Assembly (NCBI GenBank): GCA_018399075.1 | Contig: CP073763.1 | Coordinates: forward strand, 1,649,842-1,713,841 | DNA from: Simkaniaceae bacterium | GTDB taxonomy: Bacteria; Chlamydiota; Chlamydiia; Chlamydiales; Simkaniaceae | Reading direction: 5' to 3' | DNA length: 64,000 nt | In this document: positions 53,090 through 61,694 of the stretch, one piece after another | Layout of the letters: each line of letters begins with the position of its first letter | Numbering within the stretch: the first letter of the stretch is position 1 | Notes under the pieces: generated by a model | Told to the model about the DNA's origin: nothing | Database searches by the model: none | What the model saw: only the letters and a program-made list of their open reading frames with translations | Program-made: the position numbers and the translations under genes

Positions 53090-53805
53090 AAATCTTGGTC
53101 TATGGCGATGAAGGGGTAAGCGCCTTTTCCCTATCCGAAACCTTAAAAATCTTTCGAGATATTTCAGCAGATGTCGAAGTCGTCGATCACCGCTTTCTAA
53201 ATGAAAAAGAGTGGGAAAAAGAGACAAAACTCCTAGTTTTTCCTGGGGGACGCGATATTCCTTATGACCGAAACCTTAAAGGAAAAGGAACAGCAAAGAT
53301 CCGAAAGTTCGTTGAGGAAGGAGGAAGCTTTTTAGGAATCTGTGCCGGGGCCTATTTTGGTGCCGATGAAGTTATCTTTGAAAAAGGGACACCTATTGAA
53401 GTCCATGAAAAGCGGGAGCTAAAATTTTTTCCGGGAGCGGCTGTTGGAACTCTCTATCCAAGAGCCTCCTTTTCTTATGAATCTGAAGCGGGTACACACC
53501 CCTCAGAAATCTCCTTTGAAGGAAAACCCCTTCACCTCTACTACAACGGAGGGTGCACCTTTAAAGAGGCCAATAAATACCCAGGAATCAAGGTCCTAGC
53601 TCATTATCTCGATGCAAAGGATCAACCCGCAATTATTCATTGCAAGATAGGAAAAGGCAATGTTATCCTTTCGGGTGTTCACTTTGAGGTCAGTCCTAAA
53701 CCTCTAAAAGAAAAAGGATGTATACTCATGACTTTTGAAAAACTAAAAAAGTCGGATGGTGAGCGGAAAAATCTCGTAAGCGTCATTCTTAGTTATTTGT
53801 TATGA
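53086..53805 (+). CDS. BPL_N-type glutamine-amidotransferase-like protein
   Basis: A 239-residue class-I glutamine amidotransferase-like fold, as in the N-terminal region of biotin-protein ligases. The predicted nucleophile Cys lies in GGSFLGICAGAYFG; FPGGRDIPYD precedes it. No ligase domain follows, so it is a free-standing BPL_N protein. It overlaps both neighbours by 4 nt. The BioY gene 2 kb away on the other strand hints at biotin metabolism but the link is loose. Confidence 0.8.
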   Translation: MKILVYGDEGVSAFSLSETLKIFRDISADVEVVDHRFLNEKEWEKETKLLVFPGGRDIPYDRNLKGKGTAKIRKFVEEGGSFLGICAGAYFGADEVIFEKGTPIEVHEKRELKFFPGAAVGTLYPRASFSYESEAGTHPSEISFEGKPLHLYYNGGCTFKEANKYPGIKVLAHYLDAKDQPAIIHCKIGKGNVILSGVHFEVSPKPLKEKGCILMTFEKLKKSDGERKNLVSVILSYLL

Positions 53806-55052
53806 AAAAGTTTTGGGTGAATTTTTCAGCCGCCAGTATTGGTAACTTATTCGAGCATTACGATAAAGCCCTCTTTGCATTCCTAGCCCCTTTTCTAGCC
53901 CCCCTATTTTTTCAAAACTCGAATCCCATTACAGCCCTCATTCTTACCTATGCCATTATGCCGCTAGGTCTTTTTTCACGGCCTCTAGGTGCTATTATTT
54001 TTGGAAGGATCGGTGATCGGAAAGGGAGAAAGCAGGTCTTAATCATCACTCTCTTTGGAATGGCTATCACCACAACTTTAATGGGATCGATTCCCACCTA
54101 TGAAAAGATAGGATGGATAGCTCCAGCACTTCTTGCTTTGGGACGACTTTTCCAAAACTTTTTTGCCTCTGGAGAAACAACGGGTGGCTCTCTTCTGATT
54201 TTAGAATCGTGCCCTGAAAAAAAACGGGGTTTTTTTAATGGCCTATATGGGTGTTCTACAATTCTTGGAATCCTTCTTGCCTCTTTTGGTGTGACCACAC
54301 TCAGCATGCAAGGATCTATTGAAAACACCTGGCGGCTTCTCTATTGGATTGGAGGGATCACCGGTGGAGTAGGACTTCTCATGCGTTTTTATACAGAAGA
54401 AACCACTATCGCCCCAAAAACGCATTCCCCAATTTTTCCCCTCCTTTGGAAATATCGCATGCAATTTATTGTGATTACCCTTACTTCAGGCTTTTCCTAT
54501 GCCAACTATTATATGCTAACCTCCCTCTTAAATGGGTTTCTTCCTCTAGTCAGCACGATCTCAAAATCTCAGGCTATGGAAGCCAATACCCTTATCCTCG
54601 GATTCGACTTCTTAATTCTCCCCCTTGGAGGGGTTCTAACCCTCCACTTTTCAAAGGAAAAGCTTCTCTATTTTTTCGGGGCCTTAGTGGTGATCCTTGC
54701 CATTCCTCTCTACTCTTCCCTTTCTGAAGCTACCCTTTTGATAGCCACCTTTATCCGTCTAGTCTTTGTGGTCATTGGTGTGGGATTTTCTGTTGTTCTA
54801 GCCCCCTATTATCAAGATTTGATCCCTAGAGAGAGTCGTTTTACATTGATTGCTTTTGGAAATGCGATTGGATCGCAACTCCTCGGAACGAGTGCTTGTT
54901 CCTTAAGTTTTTGGCTCTATAAACAAACCGGATGGGCAGGTTCTCCTGCTCTTTATTTGATGGGACTAGGAACATTAGCTCTTCTCAGCGTGCGACTCGC
55001 ACAAGGTCTTCAAACTCTCCCTACCCCCGTTTTGGATGAACGATTGAAATGA
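53802..55052 (+). CDS. MFS transporter, metabolite:H+ symporter type
   Basis: A 416-residue twelve-helix permease. SIGNLFEHYDKALFAFLAPF at the start and LGAIIFGRIGDRKGRKQ between helices 2 and 3 fit the ProP-like MHS group. It overlaps the BPL_N gene by 4 nt. The last 78 nt overlap the convergent Nudix gene. Substrate unknown. Confidence 0.87.
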   Translation: MKKFWVNFSAASIGNLFEHYDKALFAFLAPFLAPLFFQNSNPITALILTYAIMPLGLFSRPLGAIIFGRIGDRKGRKQVLIITLFGMAITTTLMGSIPTYEKIGWIAPALLALGRLFQNFFASGETTGGSLLILESCPEKKRGFFNGLYGCSTILGILLASFGVTTLSMQGSIENTWRLLYWIGGITGGVGLLMRFYTEETTIAPKTHSPIFPLLWKYRMQFIVITLTSGFSYANYYMLTSLLNGFLPLVSTISKSQAMEANTLILGFDFLILPLGGVLTLHFSKEKLLYFFGALVVILAIPLYSSLSEATLLIATFIRLVFVVIGVGFSVVLAPYYQDLIPRESRFTLIAFGNAIGSQLLGTSACSLSFWLYKQTGWAGSPALYLMGLGTLALLSVRLAQGLQTLPTPVLDERLK

Positions 55053-55436
55053 GGTGATTAAAGGAGAGGGAAGATCGTCGATATCAAACCACTCCCATCC
55101 TATGCATTTTTCAGGCTCTAAACACTGCAATATTCCTTTAAATTCAGGGATGAATACAAAGAGAGTCACATAGTGTTGATTTTTGGGAGCAATAAGATTG
55201 TTTGTATAGGGGCCAGGGATCAAGGTTTTTGCAACAAGGCCTGTTTCTTCAAGAAGTTCGCGGGAAGCACAAGCTTCAACAGACTCACCATATTCTAGGT
55301 GCCCCCCGGGGGGGGCCCATGTTGCATCGCCGATCTTGCCGATCCGCTTTCCTAAAAGAACTTTTCCTTCATAAATGGCAACAGCAGCAAGCCCCACTCG
55401 GGGACGTTGATCTACCTCTTTTTGAAGCGGATCCAA
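54975..55436 (-). CDS. Nudix hydrolase
   Basis: Cleaves nucleoside-diphosphate-linked substrates. The Nudix box reads GGHLEYGESVEACASRELLEETG, a full match to GX5EX7REUXEEXGU. The 153-residue protein opens VGLAAVAIYEGKVLLGKR, like NUDT15/MutT nucleotide-sanitising enzymes. It overlaps bioY by 25 nt and the MFS gene by 78 nt. Confidence 0.9.
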   Translation of the reverse strand: MDPLQKEVDQRPRVGLAAVAIYEGKVLLGKRIGKIGDATWAPPGGHLEYGESVEACASRELLEETGLVAKTLIPGPYTNNLIAPKNQHYVTLFVFIPEFKGILQCLEPEKCIGWEWFDIDDLPSPLITSFQSFIQNGGRESLKTLCESHAEKS

Positions 55437-55987
55437 AAGCCACCAATTGAAGATGCCATAAGGAGCTTCACTCCAGCTAGTGGAAGGAAGGGAACAAGGC
55501 CAACCATCATACTTTGCTCAAAGCTTAGAATACGGGTGAGACCAGCAACACCTAAAGTATAGATGATTAGCTGTCCAACCAAAACACTTCCCATCATCCA
55601 AAGAGCCGAAGGGTTTTCTCTCATTCGAACCATCTTCCCAATCACAAAAGAAGCAATTGGAAATCCGATTAAATACCCTGCTGATGGCAGTGCAATCCAA
55701 AGAGAGTTAGACACTCCTCCAGCTAGAACTGGTAATCCAAATGCGGCAAGAGCAAGATAAAGGAGAGAGCTGTATGAAGCCTTCTTTCCGCCCTGGCCAA
55801 TAGCAAGTAAGAAAATCCCTAACGTTTGAAGGGTCATTGGAATAGGATAAAGAGGAATACTGACTTGTGCTAAAGCTGCAAGAAATAAGCTTCCTAAAAC
55901 AACTTGAGTGGCTGTCCAAGCATGTGACTTGGTTTTCTCCGAAAAAACCGGTGTTGATTCAACTATAACTTCCATATACACCTCCAA
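55412..55987 (-). CDS. bioY: BioY biotin transporter
   Basis: Membrane S-component for biotin uptake; works alone or with an ECF module (not seen here). The 191 residues hold six helices with PLYPIPMTLQTLGIFLLA and AGYLIGFPIASFVIG, both BioY hallmarks. Shine-Dalgarno GGAGG 5 nt before the ATG at 55987 fixes the start. Chlamydiae are known to salvage biotin through BioY. Confidence 0.93.
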   Translation of the reverse strand: MEVYMEVIVESTPVFSEKTKSHAWTATQVVLGSLFLAALAQVSIPLYPIPMTLQTLGIFLLAIGQGGKKASYSSLLYLALAAFGLPVLAGGVSNSLWIALPSAGYLIGFPIASFVIGKMVRMRENPSALWMMGSVLVGQLIIYTLGVAGLTRILSFEQSMMVGLVPFLPLAGVKLLMASSIGGFWIRFKKR

Positions 55988-56014
55988 AATAAGTGTGCAT
56001 CCATTATCATTTTT

Positions 56015-57427
56015 TTATGATTTATTGGCAACCGAGCCAATCAAATCATAGTCAAGAGCCTCGGTAATTTTAACGGGATACCGCTTCCCAAAAGCATCGA
56101 CTCCTGAGGTATCATTGATGATAACCATCCCATCGATTTCAGGACACTGTCCACGAGTACGCCCAACCATCAGAAGAGGAGATTCAGGATGATATCCCTC
56201 AATGACAACTTCAAGTGTTTGCCCAATTTTTTTATTTAAGAGGGCTCGAACCACTTTCTTTTGGGCCTTTGCAAGTCGCTTTTCCCGTTTGGCCTTTACC
56301 TCTTCAGAAAGATGTCCGGGTAAGTTCGCTGCATGACTTCCCTCTTCATTAGAATATTTAAAAATTCCCACATTATCAATCGGATAGTTTTCAACAAACT
56401 CTACAAGTTCTCCAAATTGCTTCTCTGTTTCTCCTGGAAACCCAACAATAAGACTTGTTCGTATAGTAATCTCAGGAATTTCTAAACGGAGCCATTCGAG
56501 AGAACGGATTATAGCCTCTTTGGAAGTCGCACGATGCATAGCTTTTAACATCTCATCATTCACGTGTTGGATAGGCATATCAAGGTAGGGGCAAATCCGT
56601 GGATCACTCTTCATTAACTTAATAAGAGGATGGGTAATTTCATCAGGATAAAGATAGAGAAGACGGAGCCAAAAATCCCCTTCTTCTTGAAGAAGAGTTT
56701 CTAAGACCTTAATCAATCCATCAGATCGCTTATAACCATGATCTTTCCCCCAATCTCCTAGATCTTGGGCGATCAAAATGATCTCGTGAACCCCTTGCTC
56801 TCGGAGAACACGAAATTCTTTCACAATTTGCTCGAGAGATTTACTTCTCAGAGGCCCTTTAATTTGAGGAATAATGCAATAAGCACAGCGTTTTTTGCAT
56901 CCTTCAGCAATCTTTAAATACGCATAGTGAGGAGGCGTTGAAATTTGACGGGGAACCTCTCCAGCTTCTAGATAGCTCCTTGCGGAAGTAATTGCACTCC
57001 CTTGTTTTTTCGATTGAATGGCAGTTAAAATCCCCTCAACATCCCCTGAGCCTAGAAGATAGTCGATATCAGGGAAGTGCTTTTTAATCACGCCATCATG
57101 GGTTTGCACCATGCACCCTGTAACGATAATTTTGGCACCCTCTTTTCTCTCTTCGTACATCTCTCCAATCGTTGCTAGCGATTCCTCGCGAGCCGCTTCT
57201 AAAAAGCCACATGTATTAATAATGATATAATCGGCATCATCGATTGCATCTGTTGGCTCATAGCCTGCTTTCAAAAGAATGCCAAGCATCACCTCTGTAT
57301 CTACCCGATTTCTTGGGCAGCCAAGGCTAATAAAGAGAAGCTTATTTCCTCCATGTCGAAAGGTCGGTGGAGCGATCTCAACTTCCTTCTTAGTAGGGGG
57401 CTGATTGGGGTACATTTTCAAACTCAT
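56015..57427 (-). CDS. rimO: ribosomal protein S12 methylthiotransferase
   Basis: Radical-SAM enzyme that adds a methylthio group to an Asp of S12. The 470-residue protein has the N-terminal UPF0004 domain (FISLGCPRNRVDTEVMLG, INTCGF, VTGCMVQ with three cluster Cys), the SAM cluster CKKRCAYC and a TRAM domain at the end. The start is about 25 residues longer than usual; ATG at 57415 is an alternative. A small hairpin covers the start. Confidence 0.95.
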   Translation of the reverse strand: MSLKMYPNQPPTKKEVEIAPPTFRHGGNKLLFISLGCPRNRVDTEVMLGILLKAGYEPTDAIDDADYIIINTCGFLEAAREESLATIGEMYEERKEGAKIIVTGCMVQTHDGVIKKHFPDIDYLLGSGDVEGILTAIQSKKQGSAITSARSYLEAGEVPRQISTPPHYAYLKIAEGCKKRCAYCIIPQIKGPLRSKSLEQIVKEFRVLREQGVHEIILIAQDLGDWGKDHGYKRSDGLIKVLETLLQEEGDFWLRLLYLYPDEITHPLIKLMKSDPRICPYLDMPIQHVNDEMLKAMHRATSKEAIIRSLEWLRLEIPEITIRTSLIVGFPGETEKQFGELVEFVENYPIDNVGIFKYSNEEGSHAANLPGHLSEEVKAKREKRLAKAQKKVVRALLNKKIGQTLEVVIEGYHPESPLLMVGRTRGQCPEIDGMVIINDTSGVDAFGKRYPVKITEALDYDLIGSVANKS

Positions 57428-57447
57428 AGGGGATAGGATACCCCTAT
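57426..57447 (-). promoter_or_regulatory. hairpin overlapping rimO start
   Basis: ATAGGGG (57426-57432) and CCCCTAT (57441-57447) form a perfect 7-bp stem with an 8-nt loop, spanning the first bases of the rimO start codon. It could limit translation or terminate the upstream small gene; no T run follows. Confidence 0.35.
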
Positions 57448-57454
57448 GACGTTA

Positions 57455-57790
57455 TTATTTCAATGAGTTGATATCGTCTGAAATTTTTTTTTGATTTTCT
57501 GGAGTCGGATTTTCCAAAAATTCTGAATAATCGGTTGAAAGCTTCTGCTCATTTTCAAGCTTTCCTTTTTTAAGGGCCACACAAGCTGTTTCATTCATCA
57601 CCTGCAAAGCCTCAGACATCACTTTTCGTAGCTGCGCCTTCTTATGTTCTTCAACATGAGGCTGATTATAATCACTAAAAGCTTTTTGAAAGAGGTCAAA
57701 TCCTTTTTGATAATCTTCTTGATACTTCTGCAGCTGCTCTTGCGAATATTGAGGTTGCCCTGCTCCCCCTACTCCACTTGTATCTGACAT
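57455..57790 (-). CDS. small helical hypothetical protein
   Basis: A 111-residue soluble, helical, acidic protein without signal peptide; visible are YSQEQLQKYQEDYQKGFDLFQKAF and ENQKKISDDINSLK. Size and helicity resemble type III needle or chaperone-like proteins, but no sequence motif identifies it. It ends 27 nt before rimO on the same strand. Confidence 0.65.
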   Translation of the reverse strand: MSDTSGVGGAGQPQYSQEQLQKYQEDYQKGFDLFQKAFSDYNQPHVEEHKKAQLRKVMSEALQVMNETACVALKKGKLENEQKLSTDYSEFLENPTPENQKKISDDINSLK

Positions 57791-57870
57791 CTATAATCCT
57801 ATAATTTTTTCTTCCTATTATTTTCTTTAACCGATAGAATCTTTTTTATCCACTTACAAAGGGAATTTTG

Positions 57871-58917
57871 ATGCAAAAGCTACTATTTGGATTATTAATA
57901 ATAACAAGTACACTTCTTGCTCACGACATTGAGCCTCTCCCACACCAAAAGCTTCCTGATCACCCTCCACCAATAAAGACTGTTGATAAACAGCTAGAAC
58001 AAGCTCAAAAAGATTTCGATGTTGCTCGCAAAATGTTTAACCCTTGGTATGCAGGCCCTCTCCTAACCCCTAGCGCCCACAATGTTCCTCCTGGAGAGTT
58101 TGTTGTTCAACCCTATCTTTTTATTAAGAATACCTTTGCTCAATTCAATGGAAACCGAAAATCAGTCAATATTAAAGATATCTGGACAGTCAATCCTCTC
58201 TGTCTATTTCAAATGGGATGGTTTTCAAGACTCGACTTTACAGTGACAGCCCAGGGCTTCTATAATAATCAATCAAATCAAGATTCTTTTTATTGGGGAG
58301 ATACTTCTCTTTCTTGGGGAATTCAACTGATGAGAGAAGAGCCCTATCGCCCTGCTGTTCGACTATCGATTGGAGAAAGCTTTCCGACTGGAAGATATGA
58401 AAAATTGAATCCCGCAAAAAATGGAATCGATGCAACAGGTTCAGGAGCCTATATCACCACTCTTTCTTTAAATGTTTCAAAGGTGATTTGGTGGATCCTA
58501 GATCACCCTTTTGCCTGGAGACTCTCTTTGAACTATAGCATCCCCACAACAGCTCAAGTGAATCGTTATAACGCTTATGGAGGAGGAATCGGGACCAATG
58601 GTCATGTCCGCCCTGGAAATGGCATCGCAGTCGATACCTCTATTGAATTAAGCTTCACACAAAAATGGGTACTGGCCATAGACTTAGCCTATACTTATGC
58701 TAACCATACCACCTTCTCAGGTCATAAGGGAAGAACACCTACTGGAGCTATTGCCTCAGTTGGGGGGCCTTCTAATGACAATTTGAGCTGCGCTCCTGCC
58801 CTTGAATATAACCCCTCTGATCATTTGGGTTTTTTAGCAGGCGTTTGGTTTACCATCACAGGAAGAAACTCTAGCGACTTTATATCTGGCGTTCTTACAA
58901 TGTATTACGCCTGGTAG
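57871..58917 (+). CDS. outer-membrane beta-barrel protein
   Basis: A 348-residue exported protein: signal peptide ending LLAHD, a Pro-rich periplasmic linker with a short helix (KQLEQAQKDFDVARKMFNPW), then alternating amphipathic strands and a terminal aromatic residue (LTMYYAW), the barrel-assembly signal. It resembles phenol-degradation-type (MetA-pathway) porins. ATG at 57871 is preferred over a TTG just before it. It overlaps the convergent hydrolase by 13 nt. Confidence 0.75.
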   Translation: MQKLLFGLLIITSTLLAHDIEPLPHQKLPDHPPPIKTVDKQLEQAQKDFDVARKMFNPWYAGPLLTPSAHNVPPGEFVVQPYLFIKNTFAQFNGNRKSVNIKDIWTVNPLCLFQMGWFSRLDFTVTAQGFYNNQSNQDSFYWGDTSLSWGIQLMREEPYRPAVRLSIGESFPTGRYEKLNPAKNGIDATGSGAYITTLSLNVSKVIWWILDHPFAWRLSLNYSIPTTAQVNRYNAYGGGIGTNGHVRPGNGIAVDTSIELSFTQKWVLAIDLAYTYANHTTFSGHKGRTPTGAIASVGGPSNDNLSCAPALEYNPSDHLGFLAGVWFTITGRNSSDFISGVLTMYYAW

Positions 58918-59612
58918 ATCTCACTAAAAAAGTTTTCAACAGATTGAAGAGCTCTTTTTTCAGCGATTTCGCTGTAGACTGTCCCCGCTTTGGGATCATT
59001 AGCAATAGGGTTTGTGAAGGCATGCATCGTTTGCCCGTAAACATGGACTTGCCAATCAGCTTTAACCTTTGTCATCTCTTCTTCAAAAGCCATCACTTGA
59101 TCGGGAGGAACCATTGGATCGTCATGACCATGTAAAACAAGGATTTTTCCCTTCGGGTTCGTAGGATAATTTGGAGGAGAAAGGAGTCCATGCAAACTAA
59201 TCGCCCCTTGAATCGAGGCACCACTTCTTGCTAAATCAAGGGCACAGAGACCACCAAAGCAAAAACCCATAGCCCCCATCTTTTCCTTATCAACTCTGGG
59301 ATGATCCGTAGCAACTTTTAGACCCGCTTCCATTCGACTAAGGAGAAGATTTCGATCGTCAAGAAGGGGTTGCATGAGTTTTCCATTCTCTTCAGGAGAG
59401 CTTCCTAAAACTCCCTTCCCATACATATCTAGTGCAATGCCAACATAGCCTAAAGAGCTGACCCATTTAGCTTTTTCTAAAACAAACTCATCTCTCCCTT
59501 TCCATGCATGAAAAATCAAGATTGCAGGGGCTTTTTCAATTGTTTCATCAAAAGCGATAAATGCTTCAAACGTTACTTCTTTATGTTCATACTCTTTTTT
59601 CTCTGTCTTCAT
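58905..59612 (-). CDS. dienelactone hydrolase family protein
   Basis: Alpha/beta hydrolase of 235 residues. The nucleophile Cys lies in MGFCFGG, the acid in LHGHDDPMVPP and the His in QTMHAFTNP. Real substrate is probably another ester or lactone. I prefer the ATG at 59612 because AAGGATG lies 7 nt upstream; the in-frame start at 59651 would overlap the divergent gene. Confidence 0.88.
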   Translation of the reverse strand: MKTEKKEYEHKEVTFEAFIAFDETIEKAPAILIFHAWKGRDEFVLEKAKWVSSLGYVGIALDMYGKGVLGSSPEENGKLMQPLLDDRNLLLSRMEAGLKVATDHPRVDKEKMGAMGFCFGGLCALDLARSGASIQGAISLHGLLSPPNYPTNPKGKILVLHGHDDPMVPPDQVMAFEEEMTKVKADWQVHVYGQTMHAFTNPIANDPKAGTVYSEIAEKRALQSVENFFSEIYQA

Positions 59613-59686
59613 AAATTCATCCTTTATAGGTTCACATCTTGAGTTTATCAAATCACTTCTTGAAAAAAAAAGGAATGAATTTCAGA

Positions 59687-60322
59687 ATGGGATTAATGAA
59701 ATTGTTATTTTTCCTTTTAACTACATTTACACTCTTTGCAAATGAGTCCCACCCCATCATCACAATTAAGGAGTGGTGCAAAGAAGAGAAAGCCTTGACT
59801 GAAGGAAGCTATTTTACCTTTGGAACACTCGCGACTGTCTCTTCAAGTGGCATGCCTCATTCAAGAATGATTGAAGTTTCCCATTTTGATAAAAATAAAG
59901 GCGCTCTTTTCTTTACCCATAAAAGCACACGGAAAGTCATTGATTTGCAATTTAACCCTCACGCTTCATTGAATCTTTGGCTCCCCAAAACCCATCGTCA
60001 AGTGACACTAGAAGGAAGGGTCGAAGAAATTTCCTCTACTGAAGCTGAAAAATCATGGAAACGAATGCCTCGCTTTATGAAGCTCTCTTTTTTAGCTTCT
60101 AATCATACGGGCAGTCTAGAGTCTGATGATATTTTAAAAGAAAGGAAGGAAGCCTTAGAAAAAGAGCTTCCAAAAGAAATTCCTATGCCAGCTACTTTTG
60201 TAGGGTATCGTCTCAATCCAACTGAAGTCATTTTCTATCAAGTGAATCATCGTTCTTTTCCAAAAAAGGAAGTGGCAATACTTGAGAAGGATAACTGGAT
60301 TACTTGTTTAAGTGAGCCGTAG
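59687..60322 (+). CDS. pyridoxamine 5'-phosphate oxidase-like protein with signal peptide
   Basis: FMN-binding split-barrel of the PdxH family. Residues from about 20 on hold the PNPOx pattern: FTFGTLATVSSSGMPHSRMIEV, KGALFFTHKSTRKVIDLQFNP, LWLPKTHRQVTLEGRVEEIS and the C-terminal region FYQVNHRSFPK. The start is unusual: LMKLLFFLLTTFTLFANE is a clear export signal. Known PdxH enzymes are cytosolic. Start chosen for AAGGA 11 nt upstream; 59696 is the alternative, with the signal kept. Confidence 0.78.
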   Translation: MGLMKLLFFLLTTFTLFANESHPIITIKEWCKEEKALTEGSYFTFGTLATVSSSGMPHSRMIEVSHFDKNKGALFFTHKSTRKVIDLQFNPHASLNLWLPKTHRQVTLEGRVEEISSTEAEKSWKRMPRFMKLSFLASNHTGSLESDDILKERKEALEKELPKEIPMPATFVGYRLNPTEVIFYQVNHRSFPKKEVAILEKDNWITCLSEP

Positions 60323-61613
60323 AAGATTCTTTCTCAAAAGTTTCAAGAAGCTTATTACCTTCAACCACACCTTGATTGAGAGCCTTTTCAGCTGATAGTT
60401 CTCCTGAAAAGGCTTTTTCTAAGTAATCGATAAGAATATCGCGCACCTCAATATAGTTTCCAAGACGGATGCCCCATGTATGATCTGTTGGTTGACTACC
60501 GAGAACCTCTAAGACTGCAATTTCAGCAGCCCGATGGTTTTCATAGAACCCTTCTTTCTTCGATTCAAAATAGGCCTCATTTGTGAGGGGAAGATACCCT
60601 GTTGATTGATGCCACTTCTTTTGAACACTTACAGACGAAAGATGGGTAAAAAACGCTGCAATTGTTTCATACTCTTCATCACTAAACCCTTTTAGAACCC
60701 AAAAAGAGGATCCCCCAATATTTAAACTATGGGGTTTTTCTGTTAGATGGGGCCAATAGGGCATAAACCCAACCCCTATTTCAAAGTCGCAGTTCCTTTG
60801 AAGAAGGGGAAGCCGGTTTGCTCCTTGCATGAGAATCGCACACTCCCCTTTAGCAAACCGCCGCTCTGGTTCTTCAGTGTAGCGCCCACTATAGGAGAAA
60901 ACTCCTTTCTTGCTCCATTCTGCGACCTTTTGAATATGAAACTTTTGACCGTCATGATTGCATTCTAAACGAGCTTGTATCCCATCAAACCCATTCCGAT
61001 GCGTTGCATAAGGGATATCGTGCCAACAGGAAACATGCTCTAAGTGGTACGCTGCAGGCCAAGCTGTAGTATAGCCATAGAATCCTGCTTTATGAAGTTT
61101 TTCTCCCATCTTCTCTAGTTCAGGCCATGTTTCAGGCGGCTTTTCGGGATTCAGCCCTGCTTTTTTAAACGCTGTTTTATTGTAAAAAAGGACTCCTGTT
61201 GAAGCATTCCAAGGAAGAGAAAGCATTTTTCCATTAGGAGCTGAATAGAATTTTCGCACAACATCAATATAAACATCGGGATCAAATCGAGACTGATATT
61301 TATTTAAAAGATCTCCAACAGGAACATAGGCTTCTTCCTCAAGCATCATTGAAAGGGTTGCCACTTCATACACTTGAAGAATGTGAGGCCCCTTTCCCTC
61401 ATGATGCTCTTTCATTCCCTCTTCATAGGCAACCTTATAATCCTTTACCTGCTTAAGTTTTATCTTGTTGTGATTGGAGTCTTGATTAAACTCCTCGACA
61501 ATTTCAGAAAATTTTTCTTCTAGAAATCCATCAAAGGCATGGGTCATAACAATCTCTGACCCAAAAAGGTTGAACGTGAAAAAAACAAAAAAAAGTGCTC
61601 TTAAAATCTTCAT
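60300..61613 (-). CDS. ABC transporter solute-binding protein, UgpB-like
   Basis: Periplasmic binding protein of 437 residues with a signal peptide (about 1-19). MTHAFDG... at the start, LPWNASTGVLFYNKTAFKKAGL and GGSSFWVLKGFSDEE are typical of the glycerol-3-phosphate/sugar (UgpB) group. No permease or ATPase genes are adjacent, so it must work with proteins encoded elsewhere. The end overlaps the PdxH-like gene by 23 nt. Confidence 0.87.
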   Translation of the reverse strand: MKILRALFFVFFTFNLFGSEIVMTHAFDGFLEEKFSEIVEEFNQDSNHNKIKLKQVKDYKVAYEEGMKEHHEGKGPHILQVYEVATLSMMLEEEAYVPVGDLLNKYQSRFDPDVYIDVVRKFYSAPNGKMLSLPWNASTGVLFYNKTAFKKAGLNPEKPPETWPELEKMGEKLHKAGFYGYTTAWPAAYHLEHVSCWHDIPYATHRNGFDGIQARLECNHDGQKFHIQKVAEWSKKGVFSYSGRYTEEPERRFAKGECAILMQGANRLPLLQRNCDFEIGVGFMPYWPHLTEKPHSLNIGGSSFWVLKGFSDEEYETIAAFFTHLSSVSVQKKWHQSTGYLPLTNEAYFESKKEGFYENHRAAEIAVLEVLGSQPTDHTWGIRLGNYIEVRDILIDYLEKAFSGELSAEKALNQGVVEGNKLLETFEKESSTAHLNK

Positions 61614-61694
61614 ATGGAAAGATTCTATCCTCTTTTTGAATTTTTGGCATTACGAATAATCATCCAATCCGTATAGTAAAAATTTAGCGATATA

